A stretch of DNA of 49,902 nucleotides from Lachnospiraceae bacterium (GTDB taxonomy: Bacteria > Bacillota_A > Clostridia > Lachnospirales > Lachnospiraceae): NCBI GenBank assembly GCA_028694115.1, contig JAQUUB010000027.1, forward strand, positions 1 to 49,902, given 5' to 3'. Under the pieces are notes generated by a model, which ran no database searches, was not told the DNA's origin, and worked only from the letters and a program-made list of their open reading frames with translations. The position numbers and the translations under genes are program-made. Positions 25,837 to 35,098 of this stretch are shown piece by piece; position 1 is the stretch's first letter; the number at the start of each line of letters is the position of its first letter.

Positions 25837-26865
25837 TTACTCAAAATCGGCAATTTCATAGATGAGTTTTTCGGAAGCATCCCAGCCAAGACAAGGATCT
25901 GTAATTGATTTCCCATAGATACCTTCTCCTATCTTTTGACATCCAGGCTCTATATAGCTTTCAATCATAACTCCTTTTACAAGCTGATGAATATCAGGAT
26001 TGTGGGAACGGGAATGCATAATTTCTTTTACAATTCGAATCTGCTCGTTATATTGTTTTGAAGAATTTGAATGGTTTGAATCAATAAGACATGCAGGGTT
26101 CTTTAAATCACGTTCATCGTACTTTTCCTTTAGTAGTACGAGGTCTTCATAATGGTAATTGGGAAGATTATTTCCGTGCTTGTTAACAGAACCACGTAAG
26201 ATGGTATGAGCAAGTTCGTTACCGTCCGTTTTCACAGCCCATCCACGATAGATAAAACTATGAGATGATTGTGCTGCTACAACAGAATTCAGCATTACAC
26301 CCAAATCACCACTTGTAGGGTTTTTCATTCCAGCAGGTACATCAAAGCCACTTACCGTAATACGATGCTGTTGATCCTCTACGGAACGGGCTCCAATTGC
26401 AACATAAGAAAGGATATCAGATACATAACCCCAATTATCAGGGTAAAGCATTTCATCTGCACAGGTAAGGCCTGATTCCTCAATCGCACGAATGTGCATC
26501 TTTCTCATTGCTATTAATCCATTTAGAAAATCTGGTTTTTTTTCGGGATCCGGCTGATGGAACATTCCTTTATAACCTTCCCCAGTAGTACGTGGTTTAT
26601 TTGTATAGATTCTAGGTACAATTACGATTTTGTCTTTTACTTTTTCTTGTACAGCAGTGAGACGACTGACATAGTCACACACGGCATCTTCATTATCAGC
26701 AGAACAAGGTCCAATAACAACTAAAAACTTATCGGATACTCCAGTAATAATATCCCTGATTTCTTTATCTCTTAATTTCTTTATTTCTTCCAGCTTTTTC
26801 GGGAGGGAATATTCTTTCCGTATTTCCGAAGGCGTTGGTAACTTATCAATAAATGTGAATCCCAT
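25837..26865 (-). CDS. aroF: 3-deoxy-7-phosphoheptulonate (DAHP) synthase, class I
   Basis: 342 residues. Joins phosphoenolpyruvate and erythrose-4-phosphate in the first step of aromatic amino acid synthesis. AroF/G/H-type signatures: FLVVIGPCSADN, ARSVEDQQHR, SHSFIYRGWAVKTDGN and DSNHSNSSKQ. The start at 26865 (MGFTFIDKLP) has GGAG five bases upstream; an ATG four codons earlier lacks a ribosome site. Feedback regulation by Phe, Tyr or Trp is usual in the family; the controlling amino acid cannot be told. A small hairpin (26888-26909) precedes the start, but no leader peptide or T-box was seen. Confidence 0.94.
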   Translation of the reverse strand: MGFTFIDKLPTPSEIRKEYSLPKKLEEIKKLRDKEIRDIITGVSDKFLVVIGPCSADNEDAVCDYVSRLTAVQEKVKDKIVIVPRIYTNKPRTTGEGYKGMFHQPDPEKKPDFLNGLIAMRKMHIRAIEESGLTCADEMLYPDNWGYVSDILSYVAIGARSVEDQQHRITVSGFDVPAGMKNPTSGDLGVMLNSVVAAQSSHSFIYRGWAVKTDGNELAHTILRGSVNKHGNNLPNYHYEDLVLLKEKYDERDLKNPACLIDSNHSNSSKQYNEQIRIVKEIMHSRSHNPDIHQLVKGVMIESYIEPGCQKIGEGIYGKSITDPCLGWDASEKLIYEIADFE

Positions 26866-26946
26866 AGTAATCTCCATTCTTCGACAACCTGTAATCTTTG
26901 GGATACAGGCACAAATTTACATGTAAAGTGTTTTTCTGACTTTGTA

Positions 26947-26975
26947 ATTATAGTATAGATTGAGTATTCTAGCAA
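26947..26975 (-). promoter_or_regulatory. Promoter of the DAHP synthase gene
   Basis: Minus strand: TTGCTA (26975-26970), 17-bp spacer, TATAAT (26952-26947), right after the stop of the flippase gene. Confidence 0.65.
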
Positions 26976-26990
26976 CAAATAATAAAGAAA

Positions 26991-28322
26991 TTATCTGATT
27001 TCAACTCTATGTTTTTTTACGTTTGGACCTAAGTCTACATAGTGATTAATCGCCAGTAATGTTAATATAAGGCAAATACTTTGACTAATAATCAGTCCTA
27101 GCAGATATCCTTTGATCCCATAAAGTGGAATGGCAAAAAAAACAAATAATAATCGGATTCCTAATCCAACAATATTGAAACAAAAGGAAGTAAAGGTCTT
27201 ACCTAAACCATGAAGAATACTAGTCAGGGGGGTATTTAAAAAGAGCAGTGGACAGACAAAACTTAATGTTTTAATAAAAGTACCTGCCATTTCATTTTTA
27301 AATAGGAGGATGCCAGCATAATCCCCAATGATTAGAAAGAACACATTACAAAAGACGCCTAGAAGAACACAATATCGAATGGTCTTACTTACCGCCTTCT
27401 TAATTATAATCTGCTGATTTTTAGCATCCGCTTCTGATATAATAGGTAGTAAGAGTACAGCGACCGCGTTTGTCAGGGCACTTGGGAAGAGGATAAGGGG
27501 AAGTGCCATTCCAGTTAGGACACCATAGATACTTAGCGATTCACTAGTTGTCAGACCATGAAATAGTAAGCGGTTTGGAATATAAATTGCTTCCATACTG
27601 GCCAGAAGGGTGATGACCAGTCGATTTCCAGTAAGTGGTATGGACATTTTAAGAATATCGGTACAGTGTGATGTTTCAAAGGATAACAAACATTTTTCCT
27701 TTATAAAGTGAAGGTAGATTGCCAGAATAGAAAAGATCATAGCGAAAAATTCGCCAATCACGATACCGATGACAGCTACACTTAATAAGGGTTGTAATCC
27801 TCTTGATAATAAATAGTAATAGATGGCAAACACAGAGGAAACTCTTATGGACTGTTCGATAAGCTGTGTAATAGAGGGAACGATTGTTTTCTTTAATCCT
27901 AAAAAATATCCATTCACACAGCAATGAATCGATTCAAAAGGAATCGAAAGGGCCAGCAGTCTGATTAATGGTGCACAACGGGGCTCTAATAAAATCAATC
28001 TGGCGATATTCTCGGAATAACGGTACAAAATGGTGCTACATAGGGCAGAAAGAAAAACAGATAAAGTAAGGCCAGCAAGAAAATAGGAGGAACGCTTGCT
28101 ATGCTTGGCAGCAACGTATTTAGAGATGGCAGTCTGAATGCCAGCGGATGTTATGGAAAAGCTGATTGCAAAAACTGGAAAAACCATTTGATAGATACCT
28201 ACTCCTTCTGCACCTATTGTATGGGAGAGGAATATTCTATAGAAGAAACCTATTATTCGACTAAGTAATCCCGCAAGTGTAAGTATAAAAGTACCTTTAA
28301 TAAGGGAATTAAATTTTTTCAT
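26991..28322 (-). CDS. SpoVB-like polysaccharide/lipid flippase (MOP superfamily)
   Basis: 443 residues and about 12 membrane helices. It begins IKGTFILTLAGLLSRIIGFFYRI and continues IGAEGVGIYQMVFPVFAISF, the typical opening of SpoVB/YtgP/MurJ-type transporters that flip lipid-linked oligosaccharides; SpoVB serves spore cortex synthesis. Members of this group are numerous in spore formers, so exact orthology to SpoVB is unproven. Weak ribosome site (GGAAA). Divergent from iscS. Confidence 0.85.
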   Translation of the reverse strand: MKKFNSLIKGTFILTLAGLLSRIIGFFYRIFLSHTIGAEGVGIYQMVFPVFAISFSITSAGIQTAISKYVAAKHSKRSSYFLAGLTLSVFLSALCSTILYRYSENIARLILLEPRCAPLIRLLALSIPFESIHCCVNGYFLGLKKTIVPSITQLIEQSIRVSSVFAIYYYLLSRGLQPLLSVAVIGIVIGEFFAMIFSILAIYLHFIKEKCLLSFETSHCTDILKMSIPLTGNRLVITLLASMEAIYIPNRLLFHGLTTSESLSIYGVLTGMALPLILFPSALTNAVAVLLLPIISEADAKNQQIIIKKAVSKTIRYCVLLGVFCNVFFLIIGDYAGILLFKNEMAGTFIKTLSFVCPLLFLNTPLTSILHGLGKTFTSFCFNIVGLGIRLLFVFFAIPLYGIKGYLLGLIISQSICLILTLLAINHYVDLGPNVKKHRVEIR

Positions 28323-28378
28323 ATATTTTCCATTTTTCAGAAAGAATAATTTCCTTAATATATATTCACCATCGCTTG

Positions 28379-28407
28379 TTGACAGAACGAAAATCAGGTG
28401 CTATTAT
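28379..28407 (+). promoter_or_regulatory. Promoter of the isc/mnmA region
   Basis: Consensus TTGACA (28379-28384), 17-bp spacer, TATTAT (28402-28407). No IscR-type repressor gene or Suf genes are adjacent. Confidence 0.75.
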
Positions 28408-28467
28408 TCTAACAGATGAATTCGTATGGGTTTACTAGGAAATAAAAAATAGATAGGAGTCGGTTTT

Positions 28468-29649
28468 ATGAAAAATTGCATATATTTAGATAACGCGGCT
28501 ACCACAAAGACAGCAAAAGAAGTGGTAGATGCAATGCTACCTTATTTTACAGAGTATTATGGAAATCCCAGCAGTGTTTATGAACTGGCAGGAGAAAGTA
28601 AAAAGGCTGTTACTGAGAGTAGAGAAACGATTGCAAAAGCTTTGGGTGCCAATACAAACGAAATTTATTTTACAGCAGGTGGTTCGGAGTCTGATAACTG
28701 GGCATTAAAGGCGGTAGCTGAGGCATATGAAAGTAAAGGGAAACATATTATTACATCAGCAATTGAGCATCATGCCATTACGCATACTTGTGATTATCTT
28801 GAAAAAAAGGGTTTTGAAATCACATATGTTGGGGTAGATGAAAATGGTGTATTAAAGCTTGATGAATTAAAAGCAGCAATTCGGCCGGATACAATACTAA
28901 TTAGTATTATGTTTGCCAATAATGAAATTGGTACGATTCAACCAGTTAAGGAAATCGGTGAATTGGCAAAGGAAAAGGGAATTCTATTTCATACAGATGC
29001 TGTGCAGGCATTTGGACAAATACCAATGAATGTAAACGAATATCATATTGATATGCTGAGTGCGAGTGGTCATAAGCTCAATGGACCAAAGGGAATAGGC
29101 TTTTTATATATTCGAACAGGTGTTAAAATTCGTTCCTTTGTTCATGGTGGACAGCAGGAACGCGCAAGACGTGCAGGTACTGAAAATGTAACGGGTATTG
29201 TCGGCATGGGTAAGGCTGTGGAACGAGCATTTCGTATCATGGAAGAGAAGACACAAAAAGAATTAGAATTAAGAGAATATTTAATAAAAAGAGTATTAGA
29301 AGAAATTCCATATGTTCGTCTAAATGGAGATCATAAAAGACGTCTCCCTAATAATGCAAATTTCAGCTTCCAGTTTATTGAGGGGGAATCTCTCTTAATT
29401 ATGCTCGATATGAAAGGAATCTGTGGTTCTAGTGGATCAGCTTGTACTTCGGGATCCTTAGATCCTTCTCATGTACTTCTAGCAATTGGACTGCCACATG
29501 AGATCGCACATGGTTCCTTAAGACTTACTGTAAGTGAGGAAAATACAAAGGAAGAAATTGATTACACAATTGATGCAATCAAAGAAATAGTAGATAAACT
29601 ACGTAGCATGTCTCCTTTATATGAGGATTTTATAAAGAATAACGGATGA
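28468..29649 (+). CDS. iscS: Cysteine desulfurase (NifS/IscS type)
   Basis: 393 residues. Takes sulfur from cysteine as a persulfide for Fe-S clusters and tRNA thiolation. Opening YLDNAATTKT, PLP lysine in SASGHKLNGPKG, and the persulfide cysteine in the loop CGSSGSACTSGSLDPSHVL. The HGGQQERARRAGTENV motif is diagnostic of the group I enzymes. Followed by the scaffold iscU (30 bases) and then mnmA, the two usual acceptors. Ribosome site TAGGAG (28453-28458). Confidence 0.96.
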   Translation: MKNCIYLDNAATTKTAKEVVDAMLPYFTEYYGNPSSVYELAGESKKAVTESRETIAKALGANTNEIYFTAGGSESDNWALKAVAEAYESKGKHIITSAIEHHAITHTCDYLEKKGFEITYVGVDENGVLKLDELKAAIRPDTILISIMFANNEIGTIQPVKEIGELAKEKGILFHTDAVQAFGQIPMNVNEYHIDMLSASGHKLNGPKGIGFLYIRTGVKIRSFVHGGQQERARRAGTENVTGIVGMGKAVERAFRIMEEKTQKELELREYLIKRVLEEIPYVRLNGDHKRRLPNNANFSFQFIEGESLLIMLDMKGICGSSGSACTSGSLDPSHVLLAIGLPHEIAHGSLRLTVSEENTKEEIDYTIDAIKEIVDKLRSMSPLYEDFIKNNG

Positions 29650-29679
29650 AGTAATGAAGCGTACAGGAGGAAAAAAATA

Positions 29680-30123
29680 ATGTATAGTGAAAAAGTAATG
29701 GATCATTTCTCAAATCCGAGAAATGTTGGAGAATTAGAAAATCCTAGTGGTGTTGGAACCGTAGGAAATGCAAAATGTGGCGATATTATGAGAATGTATC
29801 TTGATATTGATGAAAATCAAGTAATTAAAGATTGTAAATTCAAAACCTTTGGTTGTGGAGCCGCTGTTGCAACAAGTAGTATGGCAACCGAGTTAGTAAT
29901 AGGGAAAACAATAAAAGAAGCTATGGAAATTACAAATAAGGCTGTTATGGAAGCATTAGATGGTCTGCCACCAGTGAAAGTACATTGTTCCCTATTAGCA
30001 GAGGAAGCAATTCATGCAGCTCTCTGGGATTATGCAGAGAAGAATGGCATACAAATAGAGGGGTTGGAAAGACCTAAATCCGATATTCACGAAGGCGAAG
30101 AGGAAGAAAAGGAAGAATATTAA
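29680..30123 (+). CDS. iscU: Fe-S cluster scaffold protein IscU/NifU-N
   Basis: 147 residues. Scaffold on which Fe-S clusters are built with sulfur from IscS. The three cluster cysteines are visible in GNAKCGDIM, FGCGAAVATSS and VKVHCSLLAEEAI, with the conserved aspartate next to the first. The C-terminus is a short acidic tail of mainly glutamates, beyond the normal core. Strong AGGAGG site. A 200-base gap with its own promoter follows before mnmA. Confidence 0.95.
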   Translation: MYSEKVMDHFSNPRNVGELENPSGVGTVGNAKCGDIMRMYLDIDENQVIKDCKFKTFGCGAAVATSSMATELVIGKTIKEAMEITNKAVMEALDGLPPVKVHCSLLAEEAIHAALWDYAEKNGIQIEGLERPKSDIHEGEEEEKEEY

Positions 30124-30190
30124 TATTATATAGGAGAGGATTATGTTTTCCGTTTAGTAGAAACTGGAGATGTAATCCTTTTCGTTTGTG

Positions 30191-30220
30191 TTGCAAAGTA
30201 ATCGAAGTATCTATTATAAT
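30191..30220 (+). promoter_or_regulatory. Probable promoter of mnmA
   Basis: TTGCAA (30191-30196), 18-bp spacer, TATAAT (30215-30220). It lets mnmA be made independently of iscSU. The rest of the 200-base gap holds an AAGGAGATTC sequence twice (30280 and 30308), only the second placed to serve mnmA. Confidence 0.5.
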
Positions 30221-30323
30221 TGAATTATAAATATCATTTATGAAAAAATAACTCATGATAGTAATTATGGTAGTTGAACAAGGAGATTCTGTTGTTTTAC
30301 TACTACAAAGGAGATTCATATAA

Positions 30324-31403
30324 ATGGAAAAAAAGAAAGTAGTTGTAGGAATGTCTGGTGGAGTCGATTCATCGGTTGCAGCGTATTTGCTAAAGGAGCA
30401 GGGATATGATGTAATTGGTGTGACCATGCAGATATGGCAGGACGAAGCAGAAGAAATAAAAGAAGAAAGTGGTGGATGCTGTGGCTTATCAGCAGTTGAT
30501 GATGCCAGAAGAGTAGCAGATCAATTAGGAATCCCCTATTACGTGATGAACTTTAAGAATGAGTTCAAAGAGAATGTAATGGATTATTTTGTAGAGGAGT
30601 ATCTTCATGGAAGGACCCCAAACCCTTGTATCGCATGTAATCGTTATGTGAAGTGGGAATCTTTATTAAAAAGAAGTTTAGACATTGGTGCAGACTATAT
30701 TGCAACGGGTCATTATGCAAGAGTAGAGAAGCTTCCAAACGGAAGATTTACATTAAGAGAATCTGCTACGGCAGCAAAGGATCAAACATATGCACTTTAC
30801 AATTTAACACAATATCAGTTATCCCATACATTGATGCCTATTGGGGAATATACGAAGGATGAAATAAGGGCAATTGCAGAAAAGATAGGACTTCGTGTTG
30901 CAAACAAACCGGATAGTCAGGAAATCTGTTTTATTCCAGATAATGATTATGCCGGGTTTATAGAAGAAACGGTTGGAGAAAAGATTCCACCGAAAGGCAA
31001 TTTTGTAACAAAGGAGGGAGAGATTCTCGGACAGCACAAAGGAATTACTCATTATACCATTGGGCAAAGAAGAGGTTTAAATTTAGCCATGGGACATCAC
31101 GTATTTGTGACGGAAATAAGACCAGAAACAAATGAAGTTGTGATTGGGGAAGCAGAGGAAGTATTTGCGACAGAGCTAACATGTAATTCTTTAAATTTCA
31201 TGGCGATTGAAGATCTGAATGAACCAATGGAGGTATGGGCCAAAATCCGATATGCTCATAAAGGAGCACCCTGTATTATTACCAAAATAGGAGAAGACAG
31301 ATTAAAATGCGAATTCAAGGAACCCGTTCGTGCGATTACGCCGGGACAGGCAGTCGTGTTTTATGAGGGAGAACATATCTTAGGTGGAGGAACAATTCTT
31401 TGA
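30324..31403 (+). CDS. mnmA: tRNA-specific 2-thiouridylase MnmA
   Basis: 359 residues. Installs the 2-thio group on U34 of Lys, Glu and Gln tRNAs using sulfur from IscS. ATP-pyrophosphatase loop [15 protein letters not shown], catalytic cysteines in [14 protein letters not shown] and [12 protein letters not shown], and the C-terminal beta-barrel starting near [16 protein letters not shown] pair at SGGCCGLS is common in Clostridia. Its stop overlaps the TTG start of the acyltransferase (TTGA), so the two are translationally coupled. Confidence 0.96.
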   Translation: MEKKKVVVGMSGGVDSSVAAYLLKEQGYDVIGVTMQIWQDEAEEIKEESGGCCGLSAVDDARRVADQLGIPYYVMNFKNEFKENVMDYFVEEYLHGRTPNPCIACNRYVKWESLLKRSLDIGADYIATGHYARVEKLPNGRFTLRESATAAKDQTYALYNLTQYQLSHTLMPIGEYTKDEIRAIAEKIGLRVANKPDSQEICFIPDNDYAGFIEETVGEKIPPKGNFVTKEGEILGQHKGITHYTIGQRRGLNLAMGHHVFVTEIRPETNEVVIGEAEEVFATELTCNSLNFMAIEDLNEPMEVWAKIRYAHKGAPCIITKIGEDRLKCEFKEPVRAITPGQAVVFYEGEHILGGGTIL

Positions 31404-32437
31404 TAAAAGAAAGACAAAAAGAGGAGAGCTTTGAATTTATCAGAGCGATTAGTACAATTGGGATTGTACTATTTCATTATAGCTTTAATTTCATAGAGTA
31501 TCAGATTGGTGGCTCTCACATTGTATTTCAGAAATTCTCGAATGGTGACTGGGGCGGATTATTCGTTGCCATCTTCTTTATGCTTTCGGGAGCAGTCCTC
31601 TGGTATAATTATAAAGAGAAAATTCAAATAGGAAAATTCTATGTCAAAAGGTGGCTTAGTATTTTCCCAATGTTCTATATTGCATGGTTTATCATGTACT
31701 GGATTAATGTAAGAAAGTTGGGAACGAGGCTATGGGGAGGACCAAAAAAACAAATCCTTTATACCGTATTTGGTATGGATGGATATCTCATGCATTGGGG
31801 CATGAATTATTATACGCTTGGTGAATGGTTCCTGGGTGCGATTATCCTACTGTATGTGCTGTTTCCGATTATCCGGATTCTCTTTAAAAATAGAATGCTT
31901 AGATACCTAACGACGGTTGTTTTAGTCATCCTCTTTACGGCGAATCTCTACAAAGACTGGTTTCTAATTTCGGATGGTAAGAATCTGATTACTTGTATCA
32001 TGGATTTTTGGATTGGAATGTTTTTAGTAGAATATAAAGAAAAATTAAAGAACCGCTATGTAGCGCTTGCGTGTGCGCTTGCATCCGTGATTCTCATGTT
32101 TGCACCTATTCCAATCGAGGAAATTATGTGCTCGGCGATAGTTGGCGGCTTATGGTTTATCATTTTTATGTACATAGCAAAATATGTAATGAAGCCTAAA
32201 TGGGTTACCATAGTAGTACATACAATCAGTAAGTATTCATTTGGAATTTTCCTTGTCCATCACGTAATTCTCTATGCAGTCATGAAAAACTTCGAGGGTG
32301 GGACTATGAGCTTTCTAGTAAGTGTATTCGTATTTATAGGCATTTTTACCTTGACGCTGGCAGTAGGAGCCGTTTTGAGTTTGGAGAAATATGTGGAGAA
32401 AGTAATGTTTCGATGGATAGGTCAAATAAAAAGATAA
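31400..32437 (+). CDS. Membrane acyltransferase (family 3), full length
   Basis: 345 residues, about ten membrane helices. Opening [21 protein letters not shown] with the conserved histidine, [18 protein letters not shown], and a C-terminal [16 protein letters not shown], the complete family-3 pattern. Probably O-acetylates an envelope sugar or polymer; the substrate is unknown. The start is TTG 31400, supported by GGAGG eight bases upstream within mnmA. Functional relation to tRNA thiolation is not apparent; coupling is positional. Compare the shortened relative at 9921. Confidence 0.85.
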   Translation: MIKERQKEESFEFIRAISTIGIVLFHYSFNFIEYQIGGSHIVFQKFSNGDWGGLFVAIFFMLSGAVLWYNYKEKIQIGKFYVKRWLSIFPMFYIAWFIMYWINVRKLGTRLWGGPKKQILYTVFGMDGYLMHWGMNYYTLGEWFLGAIILLYVLFPIIRILFKNRMLRYLTTVVLVILFTANLYKDWFLISDGKNLITCIMDFWIGMFLVEYKEKLKNRYVALACALASVILMFAPIPIEEIMCSAIVGGLWFIIFMYIAKYVMKPKWVTIVVHTISKYSFGIFLVHHVILYAVMKNFEGGTMSFLVSVFVFIGIFTLTLAVGAVLSLEKYVEKVMFRWIGQIKR

Positions 32438-32440
32438 TAC

Positions 32441-32489
32441 AAATAGGATGGAGCCATAGCAAAAATGCTATGGCTCCATCCTATTTTTC
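32441..32489 (+). terminator. Very strong terminator after the acyltransferase gene
   Basis: A perfect 20-pair stem: 32441-32460 against 32467-32486, loop AAAAAT, followed by TTT. The AAA/TTT ends suggest it may also act leftward. Confidence 0.95.
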
Positions 32490-32500
32490 AAGGAATAATT

Positions 32501-32528
32501 TTGTTGTTTGAACATAATTTAGTAAAAT
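32501..32528 (+). promoter_or_regulatory. Possible promoter of the small membrane protein gene
   Basis: TTGTTG (32501-32506), 16-bp spacer, TAAAAT (32523-32528). Weak and in an AT-rich stretch. Confidence 0.35.
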
Positions 32529-32568
32529 CTGCTAATACTATTAAAAAAATATATGATAGGAGATTTTT

Positions 32569-32826
32569 ATGAGTGAAAATACAAATCATCGTTGGTTAAG
32601 TGCTTTGATGAAAACAGTGATACTATTAGTTGTTTTTCATGCTGTTGTCGTAGTTTTGGGGTTGCTTTTTGGTACAAATATTAACATCTTTGGTCTTCGT
32701 GTATTTTGGCCACATTGGACGAGTAATTGGATGAATGCCATCATTGCAATCATAGGTGGCGTTATCATTTATTTTGGTATTTATGGTCTTTTTACAGGAA
32801 AAGAAAATCATAGTATAGAAAACTAA
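32569..32826 (+). CDS. Small two-helix membrane protein, unknown function
   Basis: 85 residues. Two hydrophobic segments, about 14-34 (KTVILLVVFHAVVVVLGLLFG) shortened here, and 55-76 (NAIIAIIGGVIIYFGIYGLF), separated by a Trp-rich loop with WPHWTSNW. Good ribosome site (ATAGGAG, 32556-32562), its own candidate promoter and base composition like its neighbours support a real gene. I recognise no family. Confidence 0.65.
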   Translation: MSENTNHRWLSALMKTVILLVVFHAVVVVLGLLFGTNINIFGLRVFWPHWTSNWMNAIIAIIGGVIIYFGIYGLFTGKENHSIEN

Positions 32827-32841
32827 TTAGGCAACTTAATC

Positions 32842-33666
32842 CTACAATGGTAAGAATTCGGGTTTTCGGTCTTTAAAGACGGTATAATGTGTAAAACCAC
32901 AGTCTCTTAAGATCGAGCCCGCCTTATCAAACTTGTAAGCCAGATGACGGGTCTCATGAGCATCGGAACCAATTGTCAGGATTTCACCGCCAAGCTCCTT
33001 ATATCGTTTCAGAATAGAAATGTGAGGATGGAGTCCACCAATATCATATTTGAAACCAGAGGTATTCACCTCAATTCCTTTCCCCTTTTCAATAATTGTC
33101 TTCAGGATAGAATCTAATATGTCTGCATAATCGGTGTATAGGAATTCTTCCTTAGATTCCCTGCCGTATCGAACCACATAATCGATATGTCCATAGACAT
33201 CAAAGTCGTTATGGATTGTCACGTTTTTCAAAATTGCTTCAAAATAGGAAGTATAGGCTTCTTTCACAGAACGATTCTCAAAGAAAACTTCATAATATGG
33301 ATCCATTCCATTTGCTAAATGAGAAGAGCCAATTACAAAATCAAAGGGATATTTTTTTATAAAGGTATGATAATAATCAGATAAATGCTCCTGGAGTCCA
33401 AGCTCAATTCCAAAAAGAAGCTCGATTTTATTTTCATATCTTTTTTTACAAATACGGAATCTTTTTAAATAATCATTCATATTTACGATAAAAGCATCGG
33501 ATCCATCTGGATTTTTATCGTAAGTATTATCATAATCCATGTGTTCGGTAAAGCAAAGACGAGTCAGGCCTAAACGTATTCCGTGCTCGACCATGGATTC
33601 CATGGAAGATAGACCATCGGTTGATAAAGAAGTATGGATATGAAAATCTGTTTTTATAGAACTCAT
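32842..33666 (-). CDS. hisK: Histidinol-phosphatase, PHP/HisK type
   Basis: 274 residues. PHP metal motifs in order: TDFHIHTSLSTDG, FTEHMDYD, GSSHLANG, GHIDYVVRYG and GSDAH. The TEHMD and GHIDYV forms are those of HisJ/HisK phosphatases, which convert histidinol phosphate to histidinol in Firmicutes. Size fits (about 270). No other his genes are nearby, as is common for this type. AGGAGG site in the 289-bp divergent gap; its promoter is not clear in that AT-rich stretch. Confidence 0.85.
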   Translation of the reverse strand: MSSIKTDFHIHTSLSTDGLSSMESMVEHGIRLGLTRLCFTEHMDYDNTYDKNPDGSDAFIVNMNDYLKRFRICKKRYENKIELLFGIELGLQEHLSDYYHTFIKKYPFDFVIGSSHLANGMDPYYEVFFENRSVKEAYTSYFEAILKNVTIHNDFDVYGHIDYVVRYGRESKEEFLYTDYADILDSILKTIIEKGKGIEVNTSGFKYDIGGLHPHISILKRYKELGGEILTIGSDAHETRHLAYKFDKAGSILRDCGFTHYTVFKDRKPEFLPL

Positions 33667-33799
33667 GTAGTTCCTCCTAAGTTGTTTTTAAATTAATAGA
33701 AAAAGATCAGTATAAAATATTATAGATTTACATAAAGTATAAACTATTATGGAAGAAAAGCAAATATGCAAAAAAAAGAAATCATTTTTGAATTTATGC

Positions 33800-33828
33800 T
33801 TGTATTTTAATAAATTATCAAGTAAAAT
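33800..33828 (+). promoter_or_regulatory. Promoter of the gap-pgk-tpiA cluster
   Basis: TTGTAT (33800-33805), 17-bp spacer, TAAAAT (33823-33828). The leader is about 120 bases and contains small hairpins (ATGCC/GGCAT at 33870-33884, GGTAGC/GCTATC near 33904-33918) before the AGGAGG site. Confidence 0.55.
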
Positions 33829-33955
33829 ATCATTGCTGATAATTATTAACAGATTTGTCAGTAACTGCTATGCCCGTGTGGCATTGATTAAGTAACAGTA
33901 TGAGGTAGCTTTGCTATCCCATATAAAATATTTTATTTTTAGGAGGAATTTTAAA

Positions 33956-34957
33956 ATGGCAGTAAAAGTAGCAATTAATGGTTTTGGCCGTATCGGTCGT
34001 CTTGCTTTCAGACAGATGTTTGGTGCTGAAGGATACGAAGTAGTAGCAATTAATGATTTAACAAGCCCTACAATGTTAGCACACTTGTTAAAATATGATT
34101 CATCACAGGGTAAATATGCTTTAGCTGATAAAGTAGAAGCTGGTGAAGATTTCATCACAGTTGATGGAAAGAAAATCACAATCTATGCAGAAGCTGATGC
34201 AAGCAAACTTCCTTGGGGAGAATTAAAAGTAGACGTAGTTCTTGAATGTACAGGATTCTATACATCAAAAGATAAAGCATCTGCTCATATCAATGCAGGC
34301 GCTCGTAAAGTTGTTATTTCTGCTCCAGCAGGAAATGACCTTCCTACTATCGTTTACAATGTAAACCATGAAGAATTAAAAGCTTCTGATACAGTTATCT
34401 CAGCTGCATCTTGTACAACAAACTGTTTAGCACCTATGGCAAAAGCTCTTAACGATTTAGCTACAATCAAATCTGGTATCATGAGCACAATCCATGCTTA
34501 TACAGGAGATCAGATGATTCTTGACGGACCTCAGAGAAAAGGTGATTTAAGAAGATCTCGTGCAGGCGCTTGCAATATCGTTCCTAACTCAACAGGAGCT
34601 GCAAAAGCAATTGGTTTAGTTATTCCTGAATTAAACGGAAAATTAATCGGATCTGCTCAGCGTATTCCTACTCCTACAGGATCAACTACAATCTTAGTTG
34701 CAACTGTAGAAAAATCTGTAACAAAAGATGAAATCAATGCAGCTATGAAAGCAGCAGCTACAGAATCTTTCCAATATAATACAGATGAAATCGTTTCTTC
34801 AGATATCGTTGGAAGCACATATGGCTCAATCTTTGATGCTACTCAGACTATGGTTGGACAAGACAACTTAGTTCAGGTTGTTTCATGGTATGATAACGAA
34901 AACTCATATGTAAGCCAGATGGTTCGTACAATTAAATACTTCAGCGAATTAGCTTAA
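33956..34957 (+). CDS. gap: Glyceraldehyde-3-phosphate dehydrogenase
   Basis: 333 residues, NAD-type glycolytic enzyme. Rossmann start [16 protein letters not shown], catalytic cysteine in [12 protein letters not shown], and C-terminal [13 protein letters not shown]. The start is ATG 33956 with a strong AGGAGGAA; an in-frame TTG 15 codons earlier is not used. Codon choice is markedly biased (TTA Leu, GCA/GCT Ala, CGT Arg), as in highly expressed genes. First of gap-pgk-tpiA, with a terminator before pgk that should lower downstream expression. Confidence 0.98.
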   Translation: MAVKVAINGFGRIGRLAFRQMFGAEGYEVVAINDLTSPTMLAHLLKYDSSQGKYALADKVEAGEDFITVDGKKITIYAEADASKLPWGELKVDVVLECTGFYTSKDKASAHINAGARKVVISAPAGNDLPTIVYNVNHEELKASDTVISAASCTTNCLAPMAKALNDLATIKSGIMSTIHAYTGDQMILDGPQRKGDLRRSRAGACNIVPNSTGAAKAIGLVIPELNGKLIGSAQRIPTPTGSTTILVATVEKSVTKDEINAAMKAAATESFQYNTDEIVSSDIVGSTYGSIFDATQTMVGQDNLVQVVSWYDNENSYVSQMVRTIKYFSELA

Positions 34958-34992
34958 TCTGATTTTTGTAAGTAATTAGTAAAGACCTATCA

Positions 34993-35022
34993 GGGTCCGG
35001 TCTTATGGACCGGACCTTTTTA
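34993..35022 (+). terminator. Terminator between gap and pgk
   Basis: GGTCCGGTC (34994-35002) pairs perfectly with GACCGGACC (35008-35016), GC-rich, followed by TTTTTA. It probably sets a high gap to pgk ratio by partial termination, since no obvious promoter lies in the 75 bases before pgk. Confidence 0.9.
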
Positions 35023-35098
35023 TATGCAGGTTAAGAGTTCAATTATAAAATGTTCAATGGAGAATGACTCCTTTGAAAATAAAATGGAGGAAATAGAC

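Noticed and set aside
26878..26946. Possible attenuator or T-box before the DAHP synthase gene
   Set aside because: Only one six-pair hairpin was found, with no terminator, T-box sequence or leader peptide rich in aromatic codons.
27387..27394. A further ACTTACCG like the LytTR repeat core
   Set aside because: It is a single copy inside the flippase coding sequence without a second half-site 21 bp away.
30124..30201. 25 open codons in frame after the iscU stop, suggesting read-through or a lost extension
   Set aside because: A 25-codon open run after a stop is expected by chance, the residues match nothing I recognise, and iscU is already full length.
33911..33955. TTG start 15 codons upstream of gap
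   Set aside because: The AGGAGGAA site is placed for ATG 33956, where the conserved GAPDH N-terminus begins.
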